Source: Streptomyces cyaneochromogenes (GTDB lineage: Bacteria; Actinomycetota; Actinomycetes; Streptomycetales; Streptomycetaceae). From it: 64,000 nt of DNA. Below the pieces are notes generated by a model. It did no database searches. It saw nothing but the letters and a program-made list of their open reading frames with translations, and was not told the origin of the DNA. Within the stretch, counting starts at the first letter, position 1; every line of letters starts with the position of its first letter. Below, in pieces: positions 44,001 through 52,387 of the stretch. The DNA lies in NCBI RefSeq assembly GCF_003963535.1, contig NZ_CP034539.1, positions 6,882,001 to 6,946,000 of the forward strand, in the 5' to 3' direction. The position numbers were made by a program, and so were the translations under genes.

Positions 44001-44859
44001 CGACCAGCTTCTCGGCCTCGGACTGCGCCTTGCGCAGCGCCTCCTCGGCCTCCGCCATGCGCTGCTCGGCGGCCCGGCTGAGCTCGGTGGCCTGCCGGCG
44101 GGCGCTGTCGGACTCCGTGGCGGTGGAGCTGCGCAGCTGCTCGGCGTGGTCGGTGGCCTCCTGGGCCTGCGTGGAGGCGGCGTTCAGCAGCCGCTCGGCG
44201 TCCGTACGGGCCCGGAGCAGGATCTGCTCGGCCTCCGCACGGGCCTCCTCGGCCGCGCCCGTGAGGCGCTGGCGGGCCTCGCCGGTGAGCCGCTCGGCCT
44301 CGGCGCGCGCGGCCGCCATGGCCTGGTCGGCCTCGGCGCGCGACTCGTCGAGGAGCCGGCGGGCCTGCTGCTCGGTGCGGGCGCGCAGCTGCTCCGCCCA
44401 CGCCACGTTCTCGTTGACGTGCGACTCGACGGTCTGCCGCCGCTCGGCCAGCTCCTGGTCCAGTTGCTGGCGGCGGGTCACCGCCTCCTGGTGCAGCTCG
44501 GCCTGCAGCCGGGCCGCGTTCTCCGCGTGCTCCTGCAGGATGCGCTGGGTCTGCGCGCGGGCCTGGCTCAGCTCCCGCTCCGCGTCCTGGCGGAGCTGGT
44601 CCGCCTGGATCTGGGCGTTGCGCAGCAACTGTTCGGCCTGATAGCCGATGTCACCGCCGTCGAAGGCCGGCCGGGACATGATGGTGCGCCGCGCCTCGTG
44701 CAACTTGGCGCGCAGCACCTCGACCTGGTAGCCGAGGTCCTCGGCGTGCTGGATCGCCTTTTCCCGCTCGGTCTTCAGCCGATCCATCTCGGCCTCGAAC
44801 CGAGAGAGGTGGTCGACGTCAGCCGCCGGCTCTCGCTCCTGGCGTTCGTAGCCCCGCAC
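41011..44859 (-). CDS. scy: Scy, long coiled-coil polarity protein
   Basis: About 1282 aa from GTG 44859 (MRGYERQEREPAADVDHLSR); GTG 44907 is an alternative start adding 16 residues. Scy organises the tip polarisome with DivIVA and FilP and affects branching and septation. A short lead is followed by over 1000 residues of near-uninterrupted heptad/hendecad coiled coil built of Ala, Glu, Arg with few hydrophobics, and a Gly/Lys-rich tail ending GGKSPES. Repeats such as EEADRLRAEA recur throughout. S. coelicolor Scy is about 1326 aa, so the length here is slightly shorter, consistent with loss of repeat units. Confidence 0.95.
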   Translation of the reverse strand: MRGYERQEREPAADVDHLSRFEAEMDRLKTEREKAIQHAEDLGYQVEVLRAKLHEARRTIMSRPAFDGGDIGYQAEQLLRNAQIQADQLRQDAERELSQARAQTQRILQEHAENAARLQAELHQEAVTRRQQLDQELAERRQTVESHVNENVAWAEQLRARTEQQARRLLDESRAEADQAMAAARAEAERLTGEARQRLTGAAEEARAEAEQILLRARTDAERLLNAASTQAQEATDHAEQLRSSTATESDSARRQATELSRAAEQRMAEAEEALRKAQSEAEKLVAEATTAAEKALSSAESANEQRMRTAKEQVARLVSEATKEAETTKADAEQVVADARAEAEKIVAEAAEKARTITAEESATQLSKAAKTAEDVLNKAQEDAQNTTKAAAEEAERIRKEAEAEADRLRAEAHDIAEQLKGSAKDDTKEYRAKTVELQEEARRLRGEAEQLRSDAVAEGEKIRAEARKEAVQQIEEAAKTAEELLAKTRQDADELRQKASTDSEKVRTEAIERATTLRRQAEETLQRTRQEAERHRDEVVEQAEGIKADAERAAQELREETERGIEARRAEAAEELARLQSEAEQRLAAAEQALSDAREEAARIRREAAEETDRLRAEAAERIRTLQQQAEEEADRLRDEAASDASASRAEGEAVAVRLRSEAAAEAERLKSEAQDTADRVRAEAQAAAERLATEASETLAAAQEEATRRRREAEETLGSARQEADQERERAREQSEELLASARTRVEEAQAEAVRLVEEADRRATEMVSAAEQHAQQVRDSVSGLHEQAQEEISGLRNAAEHAADRTRREAQEEADRVRSDAYAERERASEDAGRIRREASEESQAAKSLAERTVAEAIAEAERLRSEASEHAQRVRTEASNAIAEAEQAASRTRADAREDANRIRSDAATQADTLITEARSEAERLQSETIAEADRVRAEAHTKADKLVGDATSDAERLRAEAAETVGSAQQHAERTRSESERVKAEAAAEAERLVTAAREEAERTLDEARKDAAKRRQDVAEQVDKLITETTAEADKLLTEAQAQAHKTTADAEAQADTMVGAARTEADRLVAEATVEGNSLVEKARTDADELLVGARRDSTSIRERAEEHRDRVTSEVEALHDRARREIAETMKSTGDRCDALIKAAEEQMAKAQAKAKELVSEANSEAGKVRIAAVKKAEGLLKEAEQKRSSLIREAEELKAEAIREAKRTVEEGKRELEVLVRRREDINAEISRVQDVLEALESFEAPSGGKDGGVKAGATVGAPRSGGKSPES

Positions 44860-45070
44860 TGCGCGGTCCCATCCGTCCCCTGGTCGCAAGTCTCTCCATA
44901 CGGGCACCGTCCATCCGCCGAACGGGGCCCCCGGGGAATGGTGTCAGATCAACGGCGGAGCACGGGCTGTTGCCCCACCCTCGTCCCCCGAAACCCGGAC
45001 CCCGGAAATGGCGGCCACCCTGGACTGAGCGGCGACCGCCCCCAACCCTACCGGCCCATATGTACGAGGG

Positions 45071-45511
45071 TCAGTGCTCAGGTGACTCAACAGGCGCCGA
45101 AGTGACCAGTTCTGTCAGTACGCCGTGGCAATCCTTGGGGTGCAGGAAGGTGATTCGTGACCCCATGGAGCCGCGCCGGGGCTCTTCGTACAGAACGCGT
45201 ACGCCTTTGTCGCGGATGTCCCCGGCATCTCCATCGACATCTGCCGTACCGAAAGCGATGTGGTGGACACCCTCGCCGTTCTTGTCGAGCCACTTCGCGA
45301 CGGTCGAGTCCGGCCGCGTCGGCTCAAGAAGCTGCAGGTAGGAGGCACCGCCGTCGGAGGTTTCGTTGATCTTGAGCATGGCCTCGCGGACGCCCTGCTC
45401 CTCGTTGACCTCGGAGTGGAACACCTCGAAGCCATACGTGGCCCGGTAGAACTCGACGGTCTTGTCGAGATCGAAACAGGCGATTCCGATGTGGTCGATT
45501 CGCGTCAGCAT
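45071..45511 (-). CDS. mce: Methylmalonyl-CoA epimerase
   Basis: 146 aa from ATG 45511. Interconverts (2R)- and (2S)-methylmalonyl-CoA. VOC-fold repeats with metal ligands: IDHIGIACFDL (His), SYLQLLEPT (Gln/Glu region), GVHHIAFGTADVD (His) and GVLTELV near the end (Glu). Divergent from the thiolase gene; together with meaB and the B12 adenosyltransferase it belongs to methylmalonyl-CoA metabolism. Confidence 0.93.
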   Translation of the reverse strand: MLTRIDHIGIACFDLDKTVEFYRATYGFEVFHSEVNEEQGVREAMLKINETSDGGASYLQLLEPTRPDSTVAKWLDKNGEGVHHIAFGTADVDGDAGDIRDKGVRVLYEEPRRGSMGSRITFLHPKDCHGVLTELVTSAPVESPEH

Positions 45512-45579
45512 GTTGTTCAGTGGAGCGCTCCCCGGGTGGTTACGCAACGTGCGCGCGATCACACTGACGGCCCGGTGAC

Positions 45580-45592
45580 GGCACGGAGTGCC
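45580..45592. promoter_or_regulatory. Palindrome in the mce / thiolase divergent promoter region
   Basis: GGCAC-GGA-GTGCC is a perfect inverted repeat located between the two divergent starts. It could be a shared operator; short palindromes of this kind also arise by chance in GC-rich DNA. Confidence 0.25.
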
Positions 45593-45660
45593 ACTCAGTA
45601 CATTCGAAGTAAACCCTCGTTCACTCCTCGGCTGTCCAAGCTGGAAGGGGATCGCACCTC

Positions 45661-46863
45661 ATGTCTTCTGGAAACGGCACGACGTCCGTGATCGTCGCGG
45701 GTGCCCGCACCCCGATGGGGCGGCTGCTCGGCTCACTGAAGTCCTTCTCCGGAGCCGACCTCGGCGGCTTCGCGATCAAGGCCGCCCTCGACCGTGCGGG
45801 GATCGGTGGCGACCAGGTGCAGTACGTGATCATGGGCCAGGTGCTGCAGGCCGGGGCGGGGCAGATCCCGGCGCGCCAGGCCGCGGTCAAGGCCGGCATC
45901 CCGATGAACGTCCCGGCGCTCACCATCAACAAGGTCTGTCTGTCCGGCCTCGACGCCATCGCCCTCGCGGACCAGCTGATCCGCGCCGGCGAGTTCGACG
46001 TGATCGTCGCGGGCGGCCAGGAGTCCATGACCAACGCCCCGCACCTGCTGCCGAAGTCCCGTGAGGGCTACAAGTACGGCGCGGTGCAGATGGTCGACGC
46101 GATGGCGTACGACGGTCTGACCGACGCCTTCGAGAACATCGCCATGGGCGAGTCCACGGAGAAGCACAACACCCGCCTCGGCATCCTGCGCCCCGAGCAG
46201 GACGAGATCGCGGCCCTGTCCCACCAGCGGGCCGCCGCCGCGCAGAAGAACGCCATCTTCGAGGCCGAGATCACCCCGGTGGAGATCCCGCAGCGCAAGG
46301 GCGACCCGATCCTCTTCAGCAAGGACGAGGGCATCCGCGGCGACACCACCGCCGAGTCGCTGGGCAAGCTGCGCCCGGCGTTCTCGAAGGAGGGCACCAT
46401 CACGGCGGGCTCGTCCTCCCAGATCTCGGACGGTGCCGCCGCGGTCGTCGTCATGAGCAAGGCCAAGGCCCAGGAGCTCGGCCTGGACTGGATCGCCGAG
46501 ATCGGCGCCCACGGCAACGTGGCGGGTCCGGACAACAGCCTCCAGTCCCAGCCCTCCAACGCCATCCTGCACGCCCTGAAGAAGGAGGGCCTGGAGGTCT
46601 CGGACCTCGACCTGATCGAGATCAACGAGGCCTTCGCCGCCGTCGCGGTGCAGTCAATGAAGGACCTCGGGGTGTCCTCCGAAAAGGTGAACGTCAACGG
46701 TGGAGCCATCGCCCTGGGGCACCCGATCGGTATGTCGGGTGCGCGCCTCGTCCTGCACCTGGCCCTGGAGCTGAAGCGTCGGGGCGGCGGGGTCGGCGCG
46801 GCCGCGCTGTGCGGTGGCGGCGGGCAGGGTGACGCGCTGATCGTGCGGGTACCCAAGGCCTGA
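45661..46863 (+). CDS. Acetyl-CoA C-acetyltransferase (thiolase)
   Basis: 400 aa. Condenses or cleaves acetoacetyl-CoA/acetyl-CoA. ATG start with GGAAGGGG upstream. Catalytic nucleophile in NKVCLSGLDAI (near residue 90), His in GGAIALGHPIGMSGAR, and the second Cys in AALCGGGGQGDA. EINEAFAAVAVQ is the conserved C-terminal-domain motif. Separated by 24 nt from meaB, probably co-transcribed. Confidence 0.95.
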   Translation: MSSGNGTTSVIVAGARTPMGRLLGSLKSFSGADLGGFAIKAALDRAGIGGDQVQYVIMGQVLQAGAGQIPARQAAVKAGIPMNVPALTINKVCLSGLDAIALADQLIRAGEFDVIVAGGQESMTNAPHLLPKSREGYKYGAVQMVDAMAYDGLTDAFENIAMGESTEKHNTRLGILRPEQDEIAALSHQRAAAAQKNAIFEAEITPVEIPQRKGDPILFSKDEGIRGDTTAESLGKLRPAFSKEGTITAGSSSQISDGAAAVVVMSKAKAQELGLDWIAEIGAHGNVAGPDNSLQSQPSNAILHALKKEGLEVSDLDLIEINEAFAAVAVQSMKDLGVSSEKVNVNGGAIALGHPIGMSGARLVLHLALELKRRGGGVGAAALCGGGGQGDALIVRVPKA

Positions 46864-46902
46864 GTTCTCCTTTGTAGGACCTCTTTCGTGAACGGAGCTG
46901 TG

Positions 46903-47859
46903 ATGCAGGACGTCTCCACACTGGTGACCCAGGCCAGGGAAGGTCGGCCCAGGGCGGTGGCCCGGCTGATCTCGCTGGTGGAGGGGGCGTCCCCGCAGCT
47001 GCGGGAGGTCATGGCGGCGCTTGCCCCGCTGACGGGCAACGCGTACGTCGTGGGCCTGACGGGATCGCCGGGCGTGGGCAAGTCGACGTCCACGTCCGCG
47101 CTCGTGACGGCCTACCGAAAGCAGGGCAAGCGGGTCGGTGTCCTGGCCGTCGACCCGTCCTCGCCCTTCTCGGGCGGCGCCCTGCTCGGCGACCGCGTCC
47201 GGATGTCGGACCACGCCTCCGACCCCGGCGTCTACATCCGCTCGATGGCGACGCGCGGCCACCTCGGCGGCCTCGCGTGGGCCGCCCCGCAGGCCATCCG
47301 CGTCCTGGACGCGGCGGGCTGCGACGTGATCCTGGTCGAGACGGTCGGCGTCGGCCAGTCGGAGGTGGAGATCGCCTCCCAGGCCGACACGTCGGTGGTG
47401 TTGCTGGCCCCGGGAATGGGTGACGGCATCCAGGCGGCGAAGGCCGGAATCCTGGAGATCGGCGACGTGTACGTCGTCAACAAGGCCGACCGCGACGGCG
47501 CCGACGCCACCGCCCGCGAGCTCAACCACATGCTCGGCCTCGGCGAGTCCCGCGGCCCCGGCGACTGGCGCCCGCCCATCGTCAAGACGGTGGCCGCACG
47601 CGCCGAGGGCGTCGACGAAGTGCTGGAAGCCCTGGAGAAGCACCGCGCCTGGATGGAGGAGCGCGGAGTCCTGGCCGAACGCCGCCGCGCCCGCGCCGCC
47701 CGCGAGGTGGAGACCATCGCCGTCACGGCCCTGCGCGAACGCATCGCCGACCTCCACGGCGACCGCCGGCTCGGCGCGCTGGCGGAGAAGATCGTCGCCG
47801 GGGAGCTGGATCCCTACCGGGCGGCGGACGAGCTGGTGGCGGGGCTGACGAAGAGCTGA
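46903..47859 (+). CDS. meaB: Methylmalonyl-CoA mutase-associated GTPase MeaB (ArgK family)
   Basis: 318 aa from ATG 46903 (GGAG six nt upstream); GTG 46888 is an alternative. G3E GTPase that gates B12 loading and protects methylmalonyl-CoA mutase or ethylmalonyl-CoA mutase. Walker A GSPGVGKS near 53-60, switch region DPSSPFSGGALLGDRVRM, VETVGVGQSEVE and the base-binding NKAD. Mutase subunits themselves are not in the window. Confidence 0.94.
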   Translation: MQDVSTLVTQAREGRPRAVARLISLVEGASPQLREVMAALAPLTGNAYVVGLTGSPGVGKSTSTSALVTAYRKQGKRVGVLAVDPSSPFSGGALLGDRVRMSDHASDPGVYIRSMATRGHLGGLAWAAPQAIRVLDAAGCDVILVETVGVGQSEVEIASQADTSVVLLAPGMGDGIQAAKAGILEIGDVYVVNKADRDGADATARELNHMLGLGESRGPGDWRPPIVKTVAARAEGVDEVLEALEKHRAWMEERGVLAERRRARAAREVETIAVTALRERIADLHGDRRLGALAEKIVAGELDPYRAADELVAGLTKS

Positions 47860-48011
47860 CGCGACCGGGGGAGTCGGGGGACTCGGGGCCGCGCCTCGCG
47901 CTGCCGGCTCCGGGCCGACAGCTCGCGGGCAGGCCGCGTCCGCTCGCGTGGCTGGGTGTGGGCCGTTGGCCTGCATGGTCCGCCGCATGGGCAACTCCCC
48001 GTCCACGCTGG

Positions 48012-48086
48012 TAAGTTGATCCGCATGTACCTCCTCTTGGCATAGGGCACGCCCTGCCCGCGCACGGTGAACGGCCGGTCGGCCGT
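48012..48086 (+). promoter_or_regulatory. Attenuator-like leader of the MFS exporter gene
   Basis: A -10-like TAAGTT (48012-48017) is followed seven bases later by a six-codon ORF, ATG 48025 to TAG 48045, encoding MYLLLA. A hairpin ACGGCCG/CGGCCGT (48071-48086) lies 25 nt further on. The coding part contains CCTCCTC, which can pair with the SD GAGG of the MFS gene. Short leader ORF plus hairpins resembles ribosome-mediated attenuators of resistance genes. Inference only. Confidence 0.4.
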
Positions 48087-48139
48087 GATCGTCGCGGTGC
48101 TGACGCGTCCCCTTTTCCGCCTCGAGTCGAGGAACTCCC

Positions 48140-49381
48140 GTGTCTTCCACATCTGTGGTGCGGCCGTCGTATGCCGCCGTTCTCCGGATCCCGTATGCCC
48201 GCCGCACCTTCGCCGCCGCCCTGCTCGGCAGGCTGTCGTACGGCGTCGTCCCGCTGTCCGTGATGCTTGCCGTGACCCGCGCGTCCGGGTCGTACGCGGT
48301 GGCGGGCGTCGTGATGGCGCTGTTCTCCGGGACCAGTGTCTTTCTGTCGCCCGCGCGGGCGGCTCTCATCGACCGGTACGGGCCGTGCCGGGCGCTCGTT
48401 CCGATGGTCGCGGCCTACGTCACGCTGCTCGGGGTGCTGACGGTGGCCGTCTGGCGGCCGGGCGGTGCCTCGTCGGTCGTCCTGGGCGCTGTCACCGCCG
48501 TGGCGGGGGCCTGTACTCCGCCGCTGGGGCCGACCATGCGCGCCGTGTGGGGGCGGATCGCCCCGGAGCGGGCGCTGTTGCAGCGGGCCTACAGCCTCGA
48601 CGGTGTCGCCGAGGAACTGCTGTTCGTCTCGGGCCCGTTGCTGGTCGGCGTGCTGGTGGGGCTGGCTCCGCCGGCGGCCGGCATCGTCGTCGGGGCGGTG
48701 CTGATGGCGGCCGGGGCGGCCGCGTTCGTGTCGTCGCCGGTGGTGCGGGAGGTGCCGCCCGGCGGGCGGAAACGGGGGAGTGGGCCCGCCGGGCGGCTGT
48801 TGGTGCGCGAGCTCGGACGGCCCGTGGGGGCCGCCCTGGGGGTGGGGCTCGCGCTGGGAGTGGTCGATCTGCTGGTCGTGGCGTTCGCCGAGGGGCGGGG
48901 CCAGAGCCACGGCGGCGCGGGCGTGGCCTGGGTGCTGGCCGCCATGTCGGCCGGAAGCGCCGTCGGCGGGCTGCTCAACGGGGCCGTCGCGTGGCGGAGT
49001 CCGGCCGGGGCGCGGCTGCCTGTGATGGTCGTCGGCCTGGGGCTGGCGCTCGTCGGTGCGGGTCTGGCCCCGGGCCTGGGCACTCTCGCCGCGGCTGCCG
49101 CGGTCGCCGGGTTCTTCGTGGCGCCGGCGCTCACCACCGCGTATCTCATCGCCGACGACACCGCCGCGCCCGAGGCCCGGGTGCAGGCCGGGGCCTGGGT
49201 CAACACGGCCGTCAACGCGGGGAGCACGGCGGGTACGGCGGCCGCCGGGGCGCTGGTCGGGTGGCTGCCGGTGGGGGTGTGCTTCGCGGTGACCGGTGGG
49301 GTGACGCTGCTGACGGCGGCGGCTGTGGCGCGGGGCGCGCGTCGCGCGAGGGGCACGGCGGTTTCCGTGCCCCTCGCGTAG
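48140..49381 (+). CDS. Major facilitator superfamily transporter
   Basis: 413 aa, GTG start with GAGGAA upstream. Twelve likely TM helices with the A-motif-like region LIDRYGPCR after helix 2. Gly/Ala-rich throughout. No signal for a substrate. The gene stands alone, following a leader with attenuator-like structure, which would fit an inducible drug exporter. A hairpin overlaps its last codons. Confidence 0.88.
   Translation: MSSTSVVRPSYAAVLRIPYARRTFAAALLGRLSYGVVPLSVMLAVTRASGSYAVAGVVMALFSGTSVFLSPARAALIDRYGPCRALVPMVAAYVTLLGVLTVAVWRPGGASSVVLGAVTAVAGACTPPLGPTMRAVWGRIAPERALLQRAYSLDGVAEELLFVSGPLLVGVLVGLAPPAAGIVVGAVLMAAGAAAFVSSPVVREVPPGGRKRGSGPAGRLLVRELGRPVGAALGVGLALGVVDLLVVAFAEGRGQSHGGAGVAWVLAAMSAGSAVGGLLNGAVAWRSPAGARLPVMVVGLGLALVGAGLAPGLGTLAAAAAVAGFFVAPALTTAYLIADDTAAPEARVQAGAWVNTAVNAGSTAGTAAAGALVGWLPVGVCFAVTGGVTLLTAAAVARGARRARGTAVSVPLA
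49345..49378. terminator. Terminator-like hairpin overlapping the 3' end of the MFS gene
   Basis: Perfect 14-bp stem CGCGAGGGGCACGG / CCGTGCCCCTCGCG (49345-49358 / 49365-49378) directly before the TAG stop. It is inside the coding sequence and faces the convergent PepSY gene. Confidence 0.65.
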
Positions 49382-49390
49382 CGGTGTTCG

Positions 49391-50071
49391 TCAGTCGTCG
49401 TCGCCGGACGTGTCGTCCTGGTCGTCGTCCTGGACCTGGGTGACCTTGCCGGTCTTGAGGTCGACCTCGTACTCGCCCTTCGCGGTGTCCACGCTCCAGG
49501 CGGCGGGGCCGTCGTCGTCCAGGTCGACGTCGGTGACCGTGCCCTTCGCCGCGGCCGCCTGCGCGGCCTCGCGGGCGTCCACGCTCGCGCCCTTCAGGGC
49601 GGCGAGGTCCTCGCGGCCGTCGTTGTCGTCGTCGTTGTCGCGCTGGGCGCCGAGGACCTTGCCGTCGGCCGCGGAGACCCGGACGTCGTAGTCGGTGCCG
49701 TCGCCCTTCACGACGTTCACCTCCCAGACGTTCGCGCGGTCGTCGTCGATGTCGGCGGCGACGGCCGTGCCCGGCGTGTGCTTCAACGCGGCCGCGATCG
49801 CGTCGGCGGCGGTGACCTGCGCGGCGGTGCGGGCCTTCGCGCGGGCCTCGGCGGCGTCGCCCCGGTCGTCGGCGGTGTCGTCCGCGGTGATCTCCGCCGA
49901 GTCCTCGGCCGAGTCCTGCGCCGCCGTGTCGTCCCGGTCGTCGGTGAGCCGTACGCTCGACTGCCGCTGCGTGGGCGCGCTCTCGTCGCCACCGACCGCA
50001 TAGGCCGCGACGGTGCCGCCTCCGATCAGGGCCGCGGCGGCGACGGTGGCGATGACGATGTTGCGCTTCAT
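49391..50071 (-). CDS. Secreted PepSY-domain protein
   Basis: 226 aa. N-terminal signal or anchor helix (NIVIATVAAAALIGGGTVAAYAV), then a very acidic Asp/Glu/Ala-rich region and two PepSY domains (about 88-135 and 160-215; VWEVNVVKGDGTDYDVRVSA and AAWSVDTAKGEYEVDLKTGK). PepSY proteins can inhibit proteases or bind metals. Divergent from a two-component system whose operator-like repeats lie between them, so it is probably a target. Confidence 0.88.
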   Translation of the reverse strand: MKRNIVIATVAAAALIGGGTVAAYAVGGDESAPTQRQSSVRLTDDRDDTAAQDSAEDSAEITADDTADDRGDAAEARAKARTAAQVTAADAIAAALKHTPGTAVAADIDDDRANVWEVNVVKGDGTDYDVRVSAADGKVLGAQRDNDDDNDGREDLAALKGASVDAREAAQAAAAKGTVTDVDLDDDGPAAWSVDTAKGEYEVDLKTGKVTQVQDDDQDDTSGDDD

Positions 50072-50160
50072 TACGGTTCCTCCCGAGTCATTCGGATTCG
50101 CGTCGTTTCGCTGTGTTCGCTTCGACGGGAATCAATCTGCCGAACCGACGCTGAGAGGAA

Positions 50161-50188
50161 CCTGAAGCCCCCTGAAGAGATCTTCAGC
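50161..50188. promoter_or_regulatory. Response-regulator operator between PepSY gene and two-component system
   Basis: CCTGAAG repeats at 50161-50167 and 50171-50177 with a 10-bp period, plus inverted CTTCAG at 50182-50187. Head-to-tail repeats one helical turn apart are typical OmpR-family sites. The element lies between divergent starts at 50071 and 50211. Confidence 0.6.
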
Positions 50189-50210
50189 TTCGCTTTGCGA
50201 ACCTTTACGC

Positions 50211-50933
50211 ATGCGCCCGCCCGTCACCCACCACCACCCTGCTCGAGACGCTTCGCGTCGCCCCTTTCGATTCTTGATCGTGGAGGACGAGAAGCGGCTG
50301 GCCCTGTCGCTCGCCAAGGGCCTGACCGCCGAGGGATACGCCGTGGACGTCGTCCACGACGGCCGGGAGGGGCTGTACCGGGCCTCGGAGGGGTCGTACG
50401 ACCTCGTGATCCTCGACATCATGCTGCCCGGCCTGAACGGCTACCGCGTCTGCGCCGCCCTGCGTGCCGCCGGCCACGAGGTGCCGATCCTGATGCTCAC
50501 CGCCAAGGACGGCGAGTACGACGAGGCCGAGGGGCTGGACACCGGCGCCGACGACTACCTCACCAAGCCGTTCTCGTACGTCGTCCTCGTCGCCCGCGTC
50601 AAGGCGCTGCTGCGGCGCGGCGGCCAGGGCGCCGGGGCCTCTCCCGTGCACGTCCAGGGCGACCTGAAGGTCGACACCGCGGCCCGCCGGGTCTTCCTCG
50701 GCGAGGACGAAGTGACCCTCACCGCCAAGGAGTTCGCGGTCCTGGAGCAACTCGTGGTGCGGGCCGGCGAGGTGGTGTCCAAGTCCGAGATCCTGGAGCA
50801 CGTCTGGGACTTCGCGTACGAGGGCGATCCGAACATCGTCGAGGTGTACGTCAGCACTCTGCGGCGCAAGCTGCGCGCCGGGCTCATCCGGACGGTGCGG
50901 GGTGCCGGGTACCGGCTGGAGAAGGAAAGATGA
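50211..50933 (+). CDS. OmpR-family response regulator
   Basis: 240 aa from ATG 50211; there is no ribosome-binding site before it, so it may be leaderless, or start later at TTG 50274. Receiver domain with phospho-acceptor D69 (LVILDIMLPG), switch Thr in LMLTAKD and Lys in LTKPFSYV. The C-terminal winged helix has LTAKEFAVLEQLVVRAGEVV and VEVYVSTLRRKL. Stop overlaps the kinase start (ATGA). Confidence 0.93.
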   Translation: MRPPVTHHHPARDASRRPFRFLIVEDEKRLALSLAKGLTAEGYAVDVVHDGREGLYRASEGSYDLVILDIMLPGLNGYRVCAALRAAGHEVPILMLTAKDGEYDEAEGLDTGADDYLTKPFSYVVLVARVKALLRRGGQGAGASPVHVQGDLKVDTAARRVFLGEDEVTLTAKEFAVLEQLVVRAGEVVSKSEILEHVWDFAYEGDPNIVEVYVSTLRRKLRAGLIRTVRGAGYRLEKER

Positions 50934-52360
50934 GAAGGCTCTTCGGCTCGGTCCGCTCGCGGGCCACGCTCGGCGCCGCCCTCGTCGTCGCCGTGGCGCT
51001 GGTCGCGGCGGGGGCGGCGGTCCTGCTGTCGCTGCGGTCCACCCTGATCGACCAGGCGGGCAACGACGCCGAACGCGCGGCGCAGAGCGTCGTCGCCCAG
51101 CTCGCCGGGGGAAGGGCCTACGACCAGCTGGACATGGACGACGACAGTCCGGTCCAGGTCGTCGACGCGGACAACACCCTGGTCGCGGCGAGCGAGGACC
51201 TGGAGCGGATCAGCGGCACGGCCACCGACGCGGTGAAGCCGCAGCCGCAGCCGGGCGGTACGGGTAAGGGCGAGAAGGGTACGGGCGGCGAGGACGCCGA
51301 CGACGACGCGGACGACCACCCGGCCGAGGACGCCGGCGAGATCGGCGAGGGGACGAAGTTCACCGACGGTTCCGCGACGATCGACGGTGAGAGCGCCGAC
51401 TACCGCTTCGCCGCCGTCGAGGGGAAGGCCGGCGACAGGCCGGTCACCGTCTACGCCGGCGGCTCGCTGGACGCCGAACAGAGCGCCGTGAACACCGCGC
51501 TGACCGTCATGCTGATCGGCTTCCCGCTGCTGCTCGGTGTCGTCGCGGCCGTGACCTGGCTGGTCACCCGGCGTGCCCTGCGCCCCGTCGAGGGCATCCG
51601 GCGCGAGATGGCCGCGATCACCGCGTCGCAGGACCTCGCCCGGCGCGTGCCGGAGCCGGACACCCATGACGAGGTGGCCAGGCTCGCCCGCACCACCAAC
51701 GAGACGCTGGCCGCGCTGGAGACCTCCGTGGAACAGCAGCGCCGGTTCGTCGCCGATGCCTCGCACGAGCTGCGCAGCCCCATCGCCAGCCTGCGCACCC
51801 AGCTGGAGGTGGGCGCCGCCCACCCGGAGCTGCTGGACGTGCCGGGCGCGGTGGAGGACACCGTACGACTGCAGCGCCTCGCCGCGGACCTGCTGCTGCT
51901 CGCCCGCCTGGACGCGGGGGAGGCGACGGGCGCCAAACGGTTCGACCTCGGCGAGGTCGCGCGGCGGGAGGCCCGGGGGCGCAAGAACGTGACGGTCCGG
52001 GCGGAGGTCGTGGACGTGGCCGGGTCCCGGAGCCAGGTGGAGCGGGTGATCGGCAATCTGCTCGACAACGCGCAGCGGCACGCCCGTTCGGCGGTCACCG
52101 TGACCGTCCGCACGGACGGGGCGTGGGCCGTCGCGGCCGTCGCCGACGACGGGGACGGGGTTGCCGAGGCAGACCGGGAGCGGATCTTCGAGCGGTTCGT
52201 CCGGCTCGACGAGGCCCGCAGCCGCGACGACGGCGGCGCCGGGCTGGGCCTGGCCATCGCCCGCGATGTCGCCGTACGGCACGGGGGGACGCTCACCGTG
52301 GGCCGGGCACCGGCGGGCGGAGCTCTGTTCGAACTCCGCCTGCCGCAGGATCGGACCTAG
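50930..52360 (+). CDS. Sensor histidine kinase
   Basis: 476 aa. TM1 at about 14-35, an extracytoplasmic sensor of ~150 residues rich in Asp/Gly/Lys, TM2 near 192-212, HAMP (ALRPVEGIRREMAAI), HisKA with FVADASHELRSPIASLR, and an HATPase domain: NLLDNAQRHA, DDGDGVAEADRERIFERF, GAGLGLAIARDVA. The highly acidic sensor could bind cations; the PepSY protein next door is similarly acidic. Confidence 0.94.
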   Translation: MRRLFGSVRSRATLGAALVVAVALVAAGAAVLLSLRSTLIDQAGNDAERAAQSVVAQLAGGRAYDQLDMDDDSPVQVVDADNTLVAASEDLERISGTATDAVKPQPQPGGTGKGEKGTGGEDADDDADDHPAEDAGEIGEGTKFTDGSATIDGESADYRFAAVEGKAGDRPVTVYAGGSLDAEQSAVNTALTVMLIGFPLLLGVVAAVTWLVTRRALRPVEGIRREMAAITASQDLARRVPEPDTHDEVARLARTTNETLAALETSVEQQRRFVADASHELRSPIASLRTQLEVGAAHPELLDVPGAVEDTVRLQRLAADLLLLARLDAGEATGAKRFDLGEVARREARGRKNVTVRAEVVDVAGSRSQVERVIGNLLDNAQRHARSAVTVTVRTDGAWAVAAVADDGDGVAEADRERIFERFVRLDEARSRDDGGAGLGLAIARDVAVRHGGTLTVGRAPAGGALFELRLPQDRT

Positions 52361-52387
52361 GCGCCGAGTCTGCCGCGGGGGCCCGGG

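Noticed and set aside
40888..45105. A 1405-codon open frame on the plus strand opposite scy
   Set aside because: It is the antisense shadow of a very GC-rich, repetitive coiled-coil gene; its translation is Leu/Gly/Arg-rich with no family features, while the minus strand encodes recognisable Scy.
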